Shown here: in pieces, positions 47,454-58,765 of the stretch
Layout of the letters: each line of letters starts with the position of its first letter
Position numbering within the stretch: position 1 is the first letter of the stretch
Source of the DNA: Ophioceras dolichostomum
Lineage: Eukaryota; Ascomycota; Sordariomycetes; Magnaporthales; Ophioceraceae
Assembly: GCA_003049485.1 (NCBI GenBank)
Contig: PYST01000027.1
Coordinates: 62,001 to 126,000, forward strand
Length of the DNA: 64,000 nucleotides
Reading direction: 5' to 3'
The notes under the pieces: model-generated
Told to the model about the DNA's origin: nothing
Databases searched by the model: none
Seen by the model: only the letters and a program-made list of their open reading frames with translations
Position numbers and translations under genes: made by a program

Positions 47454-49498
47454 ATGCGCTTCTCACGAGGCTACAGAGGTAGGTATGCGCGTTCTCTCCG
47501 TCAATGATGGCAAGTTTCGGTGCCGCAGATCACTGACCTGACCCACCACCGGGCGGGGTGTCCCTCTCGCATATAGCTTCAAACCACTGTCTGCCGAGCC
47601 CGGATGGAAACCTGGTAGCGACTTTGGACGGCGAAAGCCTCGTGGTGCGGATAATAGGGGCGCTACAGGATCCCTTTGTATCAACACTGTTCCCTAGGCT
47701 GATCGCTCCCGGACCAGTGCTGGCTTTCAAATGGGCGCCGTCGTCCAAGCACGTCCTCATTGCCACCGCGAATGAGCTCCATTGCCTCTGGGCGCTTCCG
47801 GAAGATTTGGAAGCACCTGAGAATTTTCACGCGGTGATCAACAACCCAGTCCAGCCCGGAGACAAGCCCGGGTTTGTCGACTTCGGCGTCTGCGTGGGTG
47901 GCCCTTCCCGTCCCTCTGAGAGACCAAAAGAGATACTCATGACGTCCTCACTGGGCCTGAAGCTCTCCGTCTTCAGCATGAGCTCCCTCAAGACCCTGGA
48001 GATCAGCAACCCGAAGTTCTACGGCGTGTCGAACGCGAGCAGCGGCTTCTCGATGCGACGCTCGGGACATCTCGCCGTCCTCACCCGCACGCAGGGCAAG
48101 GACGTCGTCAGTGTCCACGACCCTGAGACCCGCGAGAGCATCTGCTCGTTCAATCCGGACACCATCGACGCTCACGGCCTGACATGGAGCCCCGACGGCC
48201 GCTGGCTGGTGGTGTGGGAGGGACCCGCGCACGGCCACAAGGTGCTCTGCTTCGCGCCGGATGGCCACCTCTTCAAAGCTTGGTGCGGACGCCGCTTTGG
48301 CAGTGATGACGGAAACAGAAGAGGAAGCGACGGTGATGGTGGTACTGGTGGCAGTGCCGTCTCTCATGGCCCCGCTTGCGATGCAGCTACCCGTGATGAC
48401 TACACACTCGGTGCGGGGGTTCGTCTTCTGCGATTCTCGGCGGATTCGCGTCATCTTGCTATTGGCGACTTTACCCTGACAGTATCGGTCCTCGACATGG
48501 CCTCTGTTCTGGAAACTGTGCGGTTCATGCATCCGCAATCACTCGTCCCCAGAGAGGGCCTCCAGGTATGTGTGACAACGACAAGGAAGCTCGAGCAATC
48601 AATCTCACCGATTGCCTTTCTCGTCGTCGTGCTCGCCCCTACCTGTGTATAAGGTGGCCAATGCTGATATGGCTACGTGTGGTGGTCGTACGACATGCTG
48701 TAGGTATTTCTTGAAAAGGTGAACACGTCTGCAGAAGTCGGAATGAGGCACACTTTTGTCAGGGCGACACAAATAATCAGCCCAACGAGTCGATCGCCAA
48801 ACGACAAATCAGAGCTGAAGACCGGCTGCTCGTCCCTCTCATTCGATCGCTCAGGGGCTCTTCTGGCAACCGTTCTGGACAACTGGCCCGGCACAGTGTG
48901 GGTGTGGGACCTCCATACTAGGGAGCTGCGGGCAGCCTTGCTATTCCACTCCTCCATTGCGACCATATCGTGGCACCCTCGACTGCCAGAGACGCTCCTC
49001 ATTAGCTGCGAGGGCGAGGCCTACGCTGGCGTCGCCTTCGTGTGGGATCCTCTTTCGAATGGCCCCAAGTCGATCGAGATACCGCCCTCCCCTGAGTCAC
49101 AGCAGAAGACATCACAACCCAGCCTCCTCCCCTCTTCCTCACCGGCCAAATGCAGGGGAAAGTGTCAGGCATTTTGGATGGACGTGATTCAATCAGAGGC
49201 GCCTGCAGTGTTCATATCTGATGGCGCTCAATGGCGGTTAGCCGCCGTGGTTGGACCGGAGGACGAATCGATCCCTTGGAGCGAAGACGACCCCAGCGAC
49301 ATCAGCGATACCAGCACCAGCACGATTGAGGAAACGGAGGCAGCGGACGCCGTTGCTCGCGAAGAATCGCCTTTGGAGCTAGTGCCGGCACCTGGTGTTT
49401 TCAGACCCGGTAGGCGAGATGATTCTGGCGACGACAGCGAGCTCGACGATACCTTCCACTTCAAGCAGAGGCCAGGGCCACGCGATGGCTGTTGGTAG
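47454..49498 (+). CDS. WD40-repeat protein resembling WRAP73/Wdr8
   Basis: In fission yeast the Wdr8 relative works with Msd1 and kinesin-14 at the spindle pole body; a similar role here is inferred. Exons are 47454-47478, 47577-48565 and 48704-49498 (602 aa), with introns of 98 and 138 nt. Exon 1 codes only MRFSRGYR, which joins to ASNHCLPSPDGNLVATL; this gives the F-S-x-x-Y...SPDG opening seen at the start of WRAP73. WD-type blades are visible as LAFKWAPSSKHVLI, GLTWSPDGRWLVVWEG, LRFSADSRHLAIGD and LSFDRSGALLATVLD followed by VWVWDLHTREL. A Gly/Asp-rich linker interrupts the middle. The C-terminal 150 residues are acidic and Ser/Thr-rich. Confidence is high for WD40, moderate for the orthology. 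Confidence 0.82.
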
Positions 49499-51830
49499 CC
49501 CCTAACGGCCCAACCCGTGAGACTAGCTATATTTTGATAGAAGCTGCACTTGCAGCTGTACCGTCGAACTCTTAATTTTCTTTGCCAGAGGGCGTCATCG
49601 TAAGTTTGCGATTTCTCCCTACGCCTACAACACCAGTAGCAAACAGTGTAGGCCGAGCCCAGCAAGCTTCCGGGAAGGGGCACTCGGAGGTTTAAGCTTC
49701 GAAAATTAGCTCACTCTGTCATTCCAGATCCAGACGTGGGGGTTGGTTGCATTGAAAGAGAAAAAAATTGTACTCGAGTCGAGCTAAGCCGATGATGTCT
49801 TGCAGAGCAAACAAACCAATGATCGAGAGGCAAGTATTGGCGCGGGACGCAGATGCAAGAGTCCTAAACAGGAAGAGAGTCTACAGTGAGAAGCAAACTT
49901 CATCGGGCTGGGCCCTTACCTCTCACCCGCCTGCGACGACTTTGATGAGACGCCGGGGCGATTTTCCCAACGCATCGACTCGATGATGGCAATAGCCTTT
50001 CCTCGTCACACTGTCGCACTGCCTTTTGTCATTCCGGTCGTTTCCTGTCCCCAATAATTAATTCCGATCGTCTTGGGCATGCCGCGCCATGCTTTCCTAT
50101 ATAGGTACCTATTCATGTTCTCAACCAGCGGGCTTTCACGCCACAGCGCTTGAGCCGACCAACCACATTCGAGCGTCTGTCATATCCGACTAAGCACGCG
50201 GCAGCTGCGGCTCCTGCCGCCTAACTCAACCCGCCTCACACCTGCACCTGCTCTAAACCGGGGAACCTGGCTGCTGGGGTTGCTAGGGCTGCTGGGGCTG
50301 CTGGGGGCTGCTGTCCTTCCTTGGTTCCGGGCCTCGACGAGGGCGGCCTGTGTACGGCGTGTTCTTCAAGGTGCTCACCCAGAGAGAAGGTGTGGGCGGG
50401 CTGGTCGAACATGCAGACTCTCGAAAGCAAACACTTCTCCAACCCTCCATCCATGCACACACTCGGCTACGTGCCGCATCACATTTGGCTGTCCTGCAGT
50501 TCAGCACACCATCGACAGCTCTTCTTCACTCTACATCCCTGCCTCGCCTTCCAGCCTTTTGTCCCATTTACGTGAGTCACGGCAGGCTCTCATTCGCTTC
50601 TCCGGATTTCTACAAGGACAAGCAAAATGTTTGCCTGCTCTTTGTCTCCCCGGGGCGCATCCGAATGGATATTTGGTTTTTTGTGTCGTACAGGGAGAGG
50701 CGAATCATAATAACTGATGGCCCCCTCCGCCCCCCTTCTGGCCTGGCTTCTCTCATGCCTTTCGTACGTGTCGTTGGTAAATCACTCTCATTATGAGGAG
50801 CCATCAACTCGGAACATGGAATATCGTGGCTAGTTACAGACTTTTGGTCAACTGATGGCCCCCTCCACCCCTTCTGATCTGGCTTCCCTCATGCCTTCCT
50901 TGCATGTAGTTGGTAAATTACTCTCATTCTCGAAAGCAAACAACCCGGAACATGGAACATCGTGGCTAGTTAGAAACTGTTGGTCAACTGATGGCCCCCT
51001 CCACCCCTACTGATATGGCCTCTCTCATGGCTTTCGTGCATATGGTTGGTAAATCACTCTCATTATGAAAAGCAAACAACAAGGAACATGGAACATGGCG
51101 TATATTCAGGCTGGTGACGAACTTTGGTCAAGGGAGGCTTCGTGAAGACCAATCTCTGCTGTTCAACTCGCGCAGATACAGTTACGGTTGTGGGTATATA
51201 ACTGTCCTCGATATACCCACCTCCTGCCGTGTCTTCCTCGCCTTCTTCTCATCATCGCTTCGTGATTGTGTTTTGAGGCTCTCTATGTGAAGTTATTTAT
51301 CGCAGAAGATCGACAGCCAACAGACCCAGACTTCTCACCAACTTCGCACCACACGCACCTTTGCCCTCTCCTTTTCCCCCCTCGGACCACCAGATCGCCA
51401 CCAGATCCCACTTCCGCCCAGTTCCGTCCAGCCGGTACCACGTTGTTCTTGTGTCCATCTTGACCCGGCTCTGGAGGAGGGGACACACCTGACCAACCTA
51501 CCGTTGTCCTTGTCCTCTGCTCTGTCCAATCCAAGAGCTTGCCGAAACCGGCGAGCCGATATTTTGGTCTGTCTGTCCCTCCTGGCGCCCCCAGACTCGG
51601 GTCATCCTCCATACCCCTGGCCCCGGCCGGAAGTCGCTTCCCTCCCCGTATGGCCGGTCAGGCCTCTTGGACACCATCTCGTCCAGCATGCACTCGCCCT
51701 CGTTACATGAGCCTCACACCCTGCAGCCCAGAAAGCTGACCCATCCCGCTGGACACACACAGCACAGACCGTACCTATCTCGGTATTTAGCACAAAGAAG
51801 GAAGTAGGCAGCCAAAACAGGCCAGCCAGA
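49499..51830. other. Intergenic region with minisatellite upstream of the RRM gene
   Basis: 2.3 kb with no recognised gene. It holds the three-copy repeat at 50712-51127 and a CTG-rich stretch near 50265-50315. The segment 51200-51830 is C/T-rich and probably includes the leader of the RRM gene. Confidence 0.6.
50712..51127. repeat. Three-copy tandem repeat, unit about 137 bp
   Basis: Copies start at 50712, 50850 and 50986, each with AACTGATGGCCCCCTCC. All share CTCTCATGSCTT, TTGGTAAAT, CACTCTCATT and GGAACATGGAA elements in the same order. The third copy diverges near its end. Differences are scattered substitutions, so the array is not a recent duplication. No coding pattern is evident. 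Confidence 0.9.
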
Positions 51831-53856
51831 ATGTCGCACCACATTCTCCTGGGTGCCACCGCCCCCTCGGCCCTGGCGTCCGGGACCGCCGGCGATCACG
51901 AGCACCGCATGCCAATGCTCAATGTGAGTTGCCGCCGCCCTCTCAGATGTCAAATCTGTGGCCTCCCTTTCCCCAGCAACTTCACCCCTTACAACCGGAT
52001 CTGCGTACCACAAACTGACCGACGGCTGTAACAACCCGGCTGCATGCATTTCCTCTAGATGCCTTACAGTACGGAATGTCACCGACCCCTGAAAGTCACC
52101 GACCCCTGACAGGTCACCGACCCCTGACAGGTCACGCCTGTGGCCAACTGTCACTGGCCCAGACATCCCTTATGCATTTCATTTCCACTCTCCCTCTCAG
52201 TACTAGTCACAGCACTGGTCACAATACGAGACAGACTACCTACCCATATGGTCACTTATATACCTACTCACCAATAGCTCGGGAATCCTCGCGCATCTAT
52301 CTAGTGAGACTCAACAACGGACACCTTTTCAATGACGGTCCAATCGACGGTCCAATCGACGGTCCAATCGACGGTCCAATCGTTTTCGATCGCGAGCTCC
52401 GTGGCTCCATCCCGCTTCGCCACCAGCTGGCCGACCCCGACTTCACCGGCGGCACCGCTGGCAACTACCACCACTCGATCTCAGCCTCTTCCTCCCGGGC
52501 GAGCTCTCCCTCTCCGCCTGGTTCCCCGTCCCTTGGCCCTGGCTCTGGCCATGTAAGAAGTCCAATCCCACCTTTGACACCACGATTCACCCCTCATTGA
52601 TGATGTATGGCGAGGAAGGGGCACTAATCAACCCCTGAAAATCCATCCACAAGCAGTGGATGCCCTGCCTGGCCCCGCTTTTCGCGGACGGCCACATCGG
52701 GCCGGCGACATCTCCCACGCCGCCGTCCATGAGCGGCCGCGGCATCGTTCAGCTCTCCTCCGGCCAAGGCTCCGGCGGCCAGGGGTACGGCGGCTACGGC
52801 AGCGGGTACGGCCAGATCGGGTCCAGAGGCTACAGCAACACCGACGGCTACGACACGTCCGGATCTGGATACAGCACCTACGGCGCCTCTACGGGCTACA
52901 ACGCCAACGCCGCCGCGACGACTCCCTCGGCGGGCTGGCCGGGCCAGACCACCACCACCGCATCCGGATACGGCACGGGTTACGGCACAACCGCCGGCGG
53001 CGGCACCACCTACGACGATGGCTCCCAGGCTTACACCACCGCCAGCGCCGGTACCGGCACCGGCACCACAGCCACCAGCCACCCGCAGCAGCAGTACGGA
53101 CAGCAGCAATACTGGCCACAGCAGCAATACTCACCCCAGCAGCAGTACTCCCCCCAGCAGCAGTACGGTCAGCAGCAGTACGGCCAGCAGTACTACCCCT
53201 CCAGCCCCCCCGCAGCCATCTCCAGCAGCCCGCCCGCCCTCTCCGGCGACATGGTCCTGCTCGAGTACCGCCGCCTCATCCTCCGCAACGTGCACCGCGA
53301 GGCGACCCGCGCCGACGTCAAGAAGCTCGTCGACCGCGCCGTCGAGGACCCCCACAAGGACGTCCGCAAGATCAAGATCAACCGCCACAAGGACGGCAAC
53401 TCGAAGGGCAACTGCCTCGTCGAGTTCAGGACCCCCGAGGTGGCACGCGCGGCGCTGGACAGGCTGCAGGGGAAGACGATCAAGTCGCGCGCCATCGACG
53501 TCCGGTTCGCGAAGGAGGGGCAGCGGGTGCCAGGCCAGCAGCAGCAGAAGTCCCAGTCCCAGACGCAACAGGAGGGAAAGGGACAGGGACAGGGACAGGG
53601 AGGAGAAAATGACGACTACTTCGACGACGACGACGAGTTCTTCGTGGCCGACGAGGAGGAGGACGGCGGGGCTCAGCTCAGCCCGCAGCATGGTGCTGCC
53701 CCTACAACCCCGGGAAGCAGCCCGGAAGGGCGTCGCCGCCGCCGCCGCGGTGGCAACCAGCAGGGCGGGCTCCCGCAGAGCCCGCCCATGGTCGTCGACG
53801 GCACGTCGGGGGGAGGGGGAAAGTTCACCTCTCCTCCCGGCAGGAAGGCCTCGTGA
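51831..53856 (+). CDS. RRM-domain RNA-binding protein with low-complexity Gly/Tyr/Gln region
   Basis: Likely a nuclear or RNP-granule RNA-binding protein; no named orthologue recognised. Exon 1 is 51831-51923 (MSHHILLGATAPSALASG..., GTGAGT donor). The middle exon ends at 52552 (GTAAGA donor); its start is uncertain, and 52235 after a GACAG acceptor is one in-phase option (about 536 aa). The last exon 52657-53856 is firm. The middle exon carries a DGPI repeat, then FDRELRGSIPLRHQLADPD. The last exon has a Gly/Tyr/Ser/Gln prion-like stretch (repeated QQQY), then one RRM (RNP2 LILRNV, RNP1 KGNCLVEF) at its centre, an acidic patch (DDYFDDDDEFF) and a basic RRRRRRGG run. The disordered sequence plus one RRM suggests condensate-forming behaviour, which is inference. 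Confidence 0.72.
52079..52135. repeat. Short tandem repeat, about 18-bp unit, in intron 1 of the RRM gene
   Basis: GTCACCGACCCCTGACAG occurs three times in slightly varied form, followed by a further GTCAC. Each unit contains CTGAC and an AG, resembling a branch point and acceptor placed side by side. Seen directly. Confidence 0.85.
52334..52381 (+). repeat. Four perfect 12-bp repeats coding Asp-Gly-Pro-Ile
   Basis: GACGGTCCAATC repeated four times without mismatch, in frame with the middle exon of the RRM gene. The sequence then runs on as VFDRELRG, as if one DGPI unit had been multiplied. Confidence 0.9.
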
Positions 53857-56299
53857 AGGCCAGAAAGCCAGCCGGCTAGCCGGCCGTTCTCGTCGCAAGC
53901 CACAGCCGTCTTCGACCGCACGATGAAAACACTGAAATCCCCTTTTCCTTCTTCCGTCTTGGATCTTCTTTAGCCCCCCCCCTTGCAGTCTCTCTCTGCT
54001 TGCCATCTCCATCGGGCAAAAAAAGAAAAAGAAAAAGAAATTCAGAAAAAAAATCAGANAGTCGTTCTTTTGCTGTTGTGTTGTGATGGGACTTTATTCC
54101 TTTCTCCCCTTTCCCCCTTATTCCCCCCCTTGCAGTCTCTCTCTGCTTGCCATCTCCATCGGGCAAAAAAAGAAAAAGAAAAAGAAATTCAGAAAAAAAA
54201 TCAGAAGAGAAAAAAAATATCCCCTTTAGGTAGCCCAATTATCTTATTCTTTTCGTTCTCTTTTGTTTCTTTTTACTTTCTCTCTCTTCCGCATGAAACA
54301 TGCTGATTGTTGCTTACCTTCCTTGCTCTTCGGCTTGAATGATCCTATCTCTTGGTTTCTCTCTTGCTTGCCCCTTACTTACGGAACACGATATTACGAC
54401 GATATATATACCTCTATGTACACGAGTAACGACTGACCCCTTCCCTCCCCCTCTCTCTTGCACCTTGAAGTTTCCAGTTTGATGATATTTTTCTCCCCCA
54501 CGCCTCTCCCGCTCTCTCTCTCCTTCTCCCCCCTTCATCGATGACTATATACTCTCTTTCATCCCTCCTTCTCCCGTTCGCTCGGCTCAAGTCTGCATCT
54601 CTCCTTGCCACGCTCCTTAGCGCCCCTCCTTGAGCATAGGGGTGCTTGTCTGTATCTGTGTGTCCTAAATGTCACCCACCCACTCACCCATCGACTGACT
54701 GGGCTGCCTAGTAGGTACCTAGGTGGGCAAATCGGTCGAGAAAGTGGCCAAGACATGACACCTTTAAGAAGAAAAAGAGGGCAACTTTTTTGTTTTACAC
54801 GTCTTGATATCTTATTCTCTGCTTTCTGGGTGGCGATCTCTGTCCTTCTCGGTTTGGCCCGACTCACTCACTCACTCGCCCGCGGTCTTGTGTGGGTACT
54901 GCAGTAGGGAGGAGGGACGACGCGAGCGAGCTAGCTGGCTGGCGGCGGTTTATATATGGACTTCATCTCCTTCTTTTTTCTTTTTTTCTTTTTCTTTTCT
55001 CTCTCTTTTGGGCCGCCAGCTGGGATGCTGCCGTGGATAGTCACACACACGAACGAGATATATATCTAGATACCCTACCGAACCACTTAAACTGTGTTAG
55101 GTAGATACGTAAAGCAAGTGGCACGCTTTTGAAGCCTGCTTTAGTCCTCTAACTCAGATGCGCGGCCGCTTATTTTCATGACGGAGAATAAATACCGAGT
55201 ACGAAACGTAGTCAACACATGCATGAACAGACAAGGCCGTCCCTTGAGTTGGATCGTCCCGACCCGTGGAGATCTCTTCCGTCCGTCTCGTTGCGAGGAG
55301 CCTCATGCGCTGACACAAAAGCGGGGAGATTCTGCCGCTGGTGTTAACGACGAAAGTCGAGATGAAGTCTTCACATGAGTAATACTAACCCAAGGTCCTC
55401 ATGCACGCCGATATATGTGATATGTCATGACGGTTTCTGGACATTCCGTGGCATTGCCTCACTTTCGCGCGTAGCTCAGAAACAGTCTCTCATTATTAGT
55501 GCTACTCACTTCTCAGTAATCGCACTCTCGCCATCCAGTCCTTTCCTCCCTTTCTTTCCTCTCCCGTCTCCAGTCTCCGTCCCTTTGATCTTGGAACGAA
55601 ACAATCCACATATCGAGCACACATTGCTTCCCTCTTTACCCTCTCCTCTCTTCTCCCATCAGCGACTCTTGACTGAATGGTGATCTTTTCCTTTTTTTTT
55701 TCTCTTCGAAACAATAGTTTCTTCTGGGGACGCCCTAAAGTTGTTGGGTCCCCGATGTGATATGTGGTGGATATACTGCGTATCGAATTCGAAGAAAAAT
55801 TGTAAAAAAGGGGAAAGGAAACAAAGCACGAATTGAACAGGAAAAAAAAAGGCAGCGCGGACAGCGATGACCCAAGCAAAACTTTGTCCATCGCCGACAA
55901 ACACACATACAAAAAAGATCATACAAGAAGGAGAGGTTGAAAATGATTACGAGTAATAGGGGGTAGGGTAGCAGTGTTGAGAGGGGGACAAGGCCAAGGA
56001 CATGGGATGGCGTTGGCCCCTCCTGACAAAGAAAAGGGGCAAAGAAATATGGAAAACACGCAGACAACGCAGTCACCAGAATCAGCTGGAATCCCAATTA
56101 TAATCCAGCACAAACAACATCTCCTCAAATTTTTTTCTCTTATTCGGCTTGGACAAAAAAACGCAGACGAGCCAGACACATGTAGTGGTTTGCAGTAGGG
56201 CACAAACAAGAGTGAACATACCAGCGAGGCATCCATCCATCCTTATCCTACACTTGCTGTCCCTCCCTCCCATTTCCCCAACCGCAATCCCATATTCGT
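53857..56299. other. Intergenic: convergent 3' regions, pyrimidine-rich, with assembly mark
   Basis: 2.4 kb between convergent genes. It contains the only undetermined base (54059), an 82-bp direct repeat, and long C/T-rich stretches (53980-54600, 54960-55010). No gene recognised. Confidence 0.6.
53976..54206. repeat. Direct repeat of about 82 bp flanking an N
   Basis: Sequence at about 53976-54058 recurs at 54123-54206 (offset 147), nearly identical from the C run through CATCTCCATCGGGC and the A-rich GAAAAAG block to AAATCAGA. The single N at 54059 ends the first copy. Such a pattern usually marks a badly joined assembly gap. Confidence 0.9.
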
Positions 56300-58765
56300 T
56301 CAGTTTGCAACCTCCTCCTCGACCCATCCGTTCAGGCCGCCTCCCTGGATGGCCAGACCGAACCCACTACCACCGAAGCTAGCCTGGTAGTGGTGACCGC
56401 GGCGCTCGCCGTCGCTGCCGCCGGTGCTGCCGGGGACGCTGCTGGGGCTGGTGCCGCCGTTCTCGAAGCCGGGGGCCAGGACGGGCAGGCTGACGGCGCG
56501 GTTGTGCTGGCCGCGCGGGTTGCCGGGAGCCAGCAGCCCGCCGATGGTCGTCGCGCCGCTCGAGCCGCCGTTGGCCGAGCCGTAGCCGTTCGACATGCTG
56601 GCCGAAGGCTGGTGGCCTGCGGAGGCTGGGCCCTGGGGCACCACGACGTCGATGCCGATGTCGTTGGGCGAGGAGGCCACCGTGCCGTAGAGCGCGGCCT
56701 GCTGGCTCAAGAGTACCTGCTGCTGCTGTTGGACCTGCTGCTGCTGGGCCTGCTGCGAGACGTGGCTGAGGTACATGGTGAGTGGGTTGCTCGTCGCGTT
56801 GAACAGAGCGGGGGCCGACGCGGGCGCCTGGGCGTTGGTGGGTGAGCTGCCGGTCTGGCTGCCGGCACCGTTAGGAGGGGGAGAGGGCACGCCGCCACCC
56901 TCGGAGCGCGGCGACTGGGCCTGCTGCTGGCCCTGGCCCGACGACTGAAGCTGGCGGGGCGGGTTTCCGCAGCGGTCCTTGCCGAAGTTGACCTTGAACT
57001 TCCGGTACTCCTCCTTGCCGCGCACGGCCTCGATGGCCTTGATGGCGTTGGCGATGTTGGTGAAGTTGACAAACGCGCAGCTCTTCTCCCGCAGCGTGTT
57101 GACCAGCTCAATCTCGCCAAACTCGGCGAAGTCCTGGCGCAGGCGCTCCTCGGTCCACGTCTCGTCCAGGTTGCCGATGTAGACGTTGCGCGAGGCGCCG
57201 CCGCTGACGGCGAGGGCAATGGCCGGGGGCAGGGCGCCGGAGTGCTTGCCCCAGCCGATCTTGAGGCGGCGGTTGTGGATCATAAGTCCCTGCATGTTGC
57301 TGAGGGCGTAGAACGAGGCCGCCGCGGTGGGGTCGATGAAGGTGACGAAGCAGATGTGCTTGTCCGGGATGTACCGGATGTGGTGAAGCAGGCCGCCACG
57401 GACGACGTTGCAGATCTCCTCGATGGTCGTCTCCGGGTGGATGTTGCCCAGATAGATGGTGCGGTTGCCCAGGTTGTTGAGTCCGCCAGCAGTGGTGGCT
57501 ACGGCTGCTGCCGCCACCGACTGCTGGGCCAGAGCGCTCGAGATCAGGTCGCGGTCGGCGCCTGTGAGCATGTGGGCGTAGCTGGGCGAGATACCCAGGT
57601 ACTGCGCCGCGTTCTGCTGCTGCGTCTTGGAGACGTACGCGCAGCGGTCCTTGCCATAGTACACCCGACGAGGCGTCTGCCACTTCGCCTCCTGCGGCAA
57701 CTGGGCGACAGCCTTGATGGCGTTTGAGATGGACAGGAAGTGCACGAACGCAATGTTCTTCTCGCGGACAATCTTGATGGTGTCGATGGCACCGAACTTG
57801 CCCAGATCCTCGCGCAACTCCTCCTCCGTGATCTCCTCAGGCAGGTTGCCCAGGTAGACATTACGTGACGCGCCGGATTGCTGGACAGCTAGCGCGACCG
57901 ACGTCGGCACCTGCGACGGCTTGCCCCAGCCGACCTTGATATCCTGACCCTTGACGCAGAGCTTTTTCAAGATGGCGTCCGAGTGGAAGTGGGTGGCCGA
58001 GGCAGCATCCAGGAACGAGATGAAGGCGCAGTTCTTGTCGGGCAGCAGCCGCACCGACTCGATCTGGCCGCTGCGCACGTGGCCCAGGATCTCCTCCGCC
58101 GACGTGTCCTGGGGGATGTTGCCCAGGTACACCGTGCGGCTGGTGCCGCTCACAACGCCGCCGGGTCCGATCGACACGGGCGACGTCGGCTGCAGCTGCA
58201 CCTGTCCGCTCATGCTGCCGAAGGCACCCGTCGGCGACTGTGGCGAATAGAACTGCGGGGCGCCGTACGCCGACGGCGACACAATCGTCTGGTATGCCTG
58301 GGGCGAAACACCTTGCACAGGGCTCGAGACGCTGTTCTGCGACTGCTGGTTGCCGCCCTGCTGCAGCTGGTGCTGTTGATGCTGGACCTGCTGGAAGCCG
58401 ATGTGATTCTGGAACTGAGGGCTTCCAAAGGCCGCGGGCGTGCCGGGCTGGAAGGGGCTACCCAGCAAGAGCTGCGAGGGCAGCAACGGCGTGAAGGTCA
58501 TGTCCATACCCGTGTTCGGGGTCGTCATGTCGACGCCATTGGTGGGCGCCTGCTGCTGCTGCTGTTGCTGCTGGGCCAGAGGTTGGGTGTTGATGCTGGG
58601 GATGTTGGCCCGGCGCGGGTGCCTGTCGGCGAAGCCAGAGATATTCGAGGTGAAGGCGCCGTGAGAGAAGCCGGTGTCGCTGTTGGACGGCTTCGACGCG
58701 TGGCCGGGGAAGCGCCCGACCGGGCCAGCGCTGGGCCCCGCCTGGATATCCTGCATCCCGAGCAT
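56300..58765 (-). CDS. Four-RRM RNA-binding protein, Nrd1/Mrn1 family
   Basis: Relatives are fission yeast Nrd1 (represses differentiation genes and binds myosin light-chain mRNA) and budding yeast Mrn1. Single exon, 821 aa from the ATG at 58765 (MLGMQDIQAG). The reading frame continues upstream, so a spliced upstream start is possible. The N-terminal 200 residues are Gln/Pro/Ser-rich. Four RRMs follow at about 210, 301, 434 and 526, each opening with R-T/N-V/I-Y-L/I-GN (TVYLGNIPQDTS, NVYLGNLPEEI, TIYLGNIHPETT, NVYIGNLDETW). Between and after them come GWGKPSQVP, YYGKDRCAYVS, GWGKHSGALP and NFGKDRCGNPP segments typical of the family. The C-terminus is low complexity with Gln runs, ending FGLAIQGGGLNGW and an acidic tail. 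The call is firm at family level; target RNAs are unknown. Confidence 0.92.
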   Translation of the reverse strand: MLGMQDIQAGPSAGPVGRFPGHASKPSNSDTGFSHGAFTSNISGFADRHPRRANIPSINTQPLAQQQQQQQQAPTNGVDMTTPNTGMDMTFTPLLPSQLLLGSPFQPGTPAAFGSPQFQNHIGFQQVQHQQHQLQQGGNQQSQNSVSSPVQGVSPQAYQTIVSPSAYGAPQFYSPQSPTGAFGSMSGQVQLQPTSPVSIGPGGVVSGTSRTVYLGNIPQDTSAEEILGHVRSGQIESVRLLPDKNCAFISFLDAASATHFHSDAILKKLCVKGQDIKVGWGKPSQVPTSVALAVQQSGASRNVYLGNLPEEITEEELREDLGKFGAIDTIKIVREKNIAFVHFLSISNAIKAVAQLPQEAKWQTPRRVYYGKDRCAYVSKTQQQNAAQYLGISPSYAHMLTGADRDLISSALAQQSVAAAAVATTAGGLNNLGNRTIYLGNIHPETTIEEICNVVRGGLLHHIRYIPDKHICFVTFIDPTAAASFYALSNMQGLMIHNRRLKIGWGKHSGALPPAIALAVSGGASRNVYIGNLDETWTEERLRQDFAEFGEIELVNTLREKSCAFVNFTNIANAIKAIEAVRGKEEYRKFKVNFGKDRCGNPPRQLQSSGQGQQQAQSPRSEGGGVPSPPPNGAGSQTGSSPTNAQAPASAPALFNATSNPLTMYLSHVSQQAQQQQVQQQQQVLLSQQAALYGTVASSPNDIGIDVVVPQGPASAGHQPSASMSNGYGSANGGSSGATTIGGLLAPGNPRGQHNRAVSLPVLAPGFENGGTSPSSVPGSTGGSDGERRGHHYQASFGGSGFGLAIQGGGLNGWVEEEVAN

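Noticed and set aside
56390..56845. Plus-strand open frame opposite the end of the Nrd1-like gene
   Set aside because: Ala/Gly/Arg-rich antisense shadow of GC-rich coding sequence.
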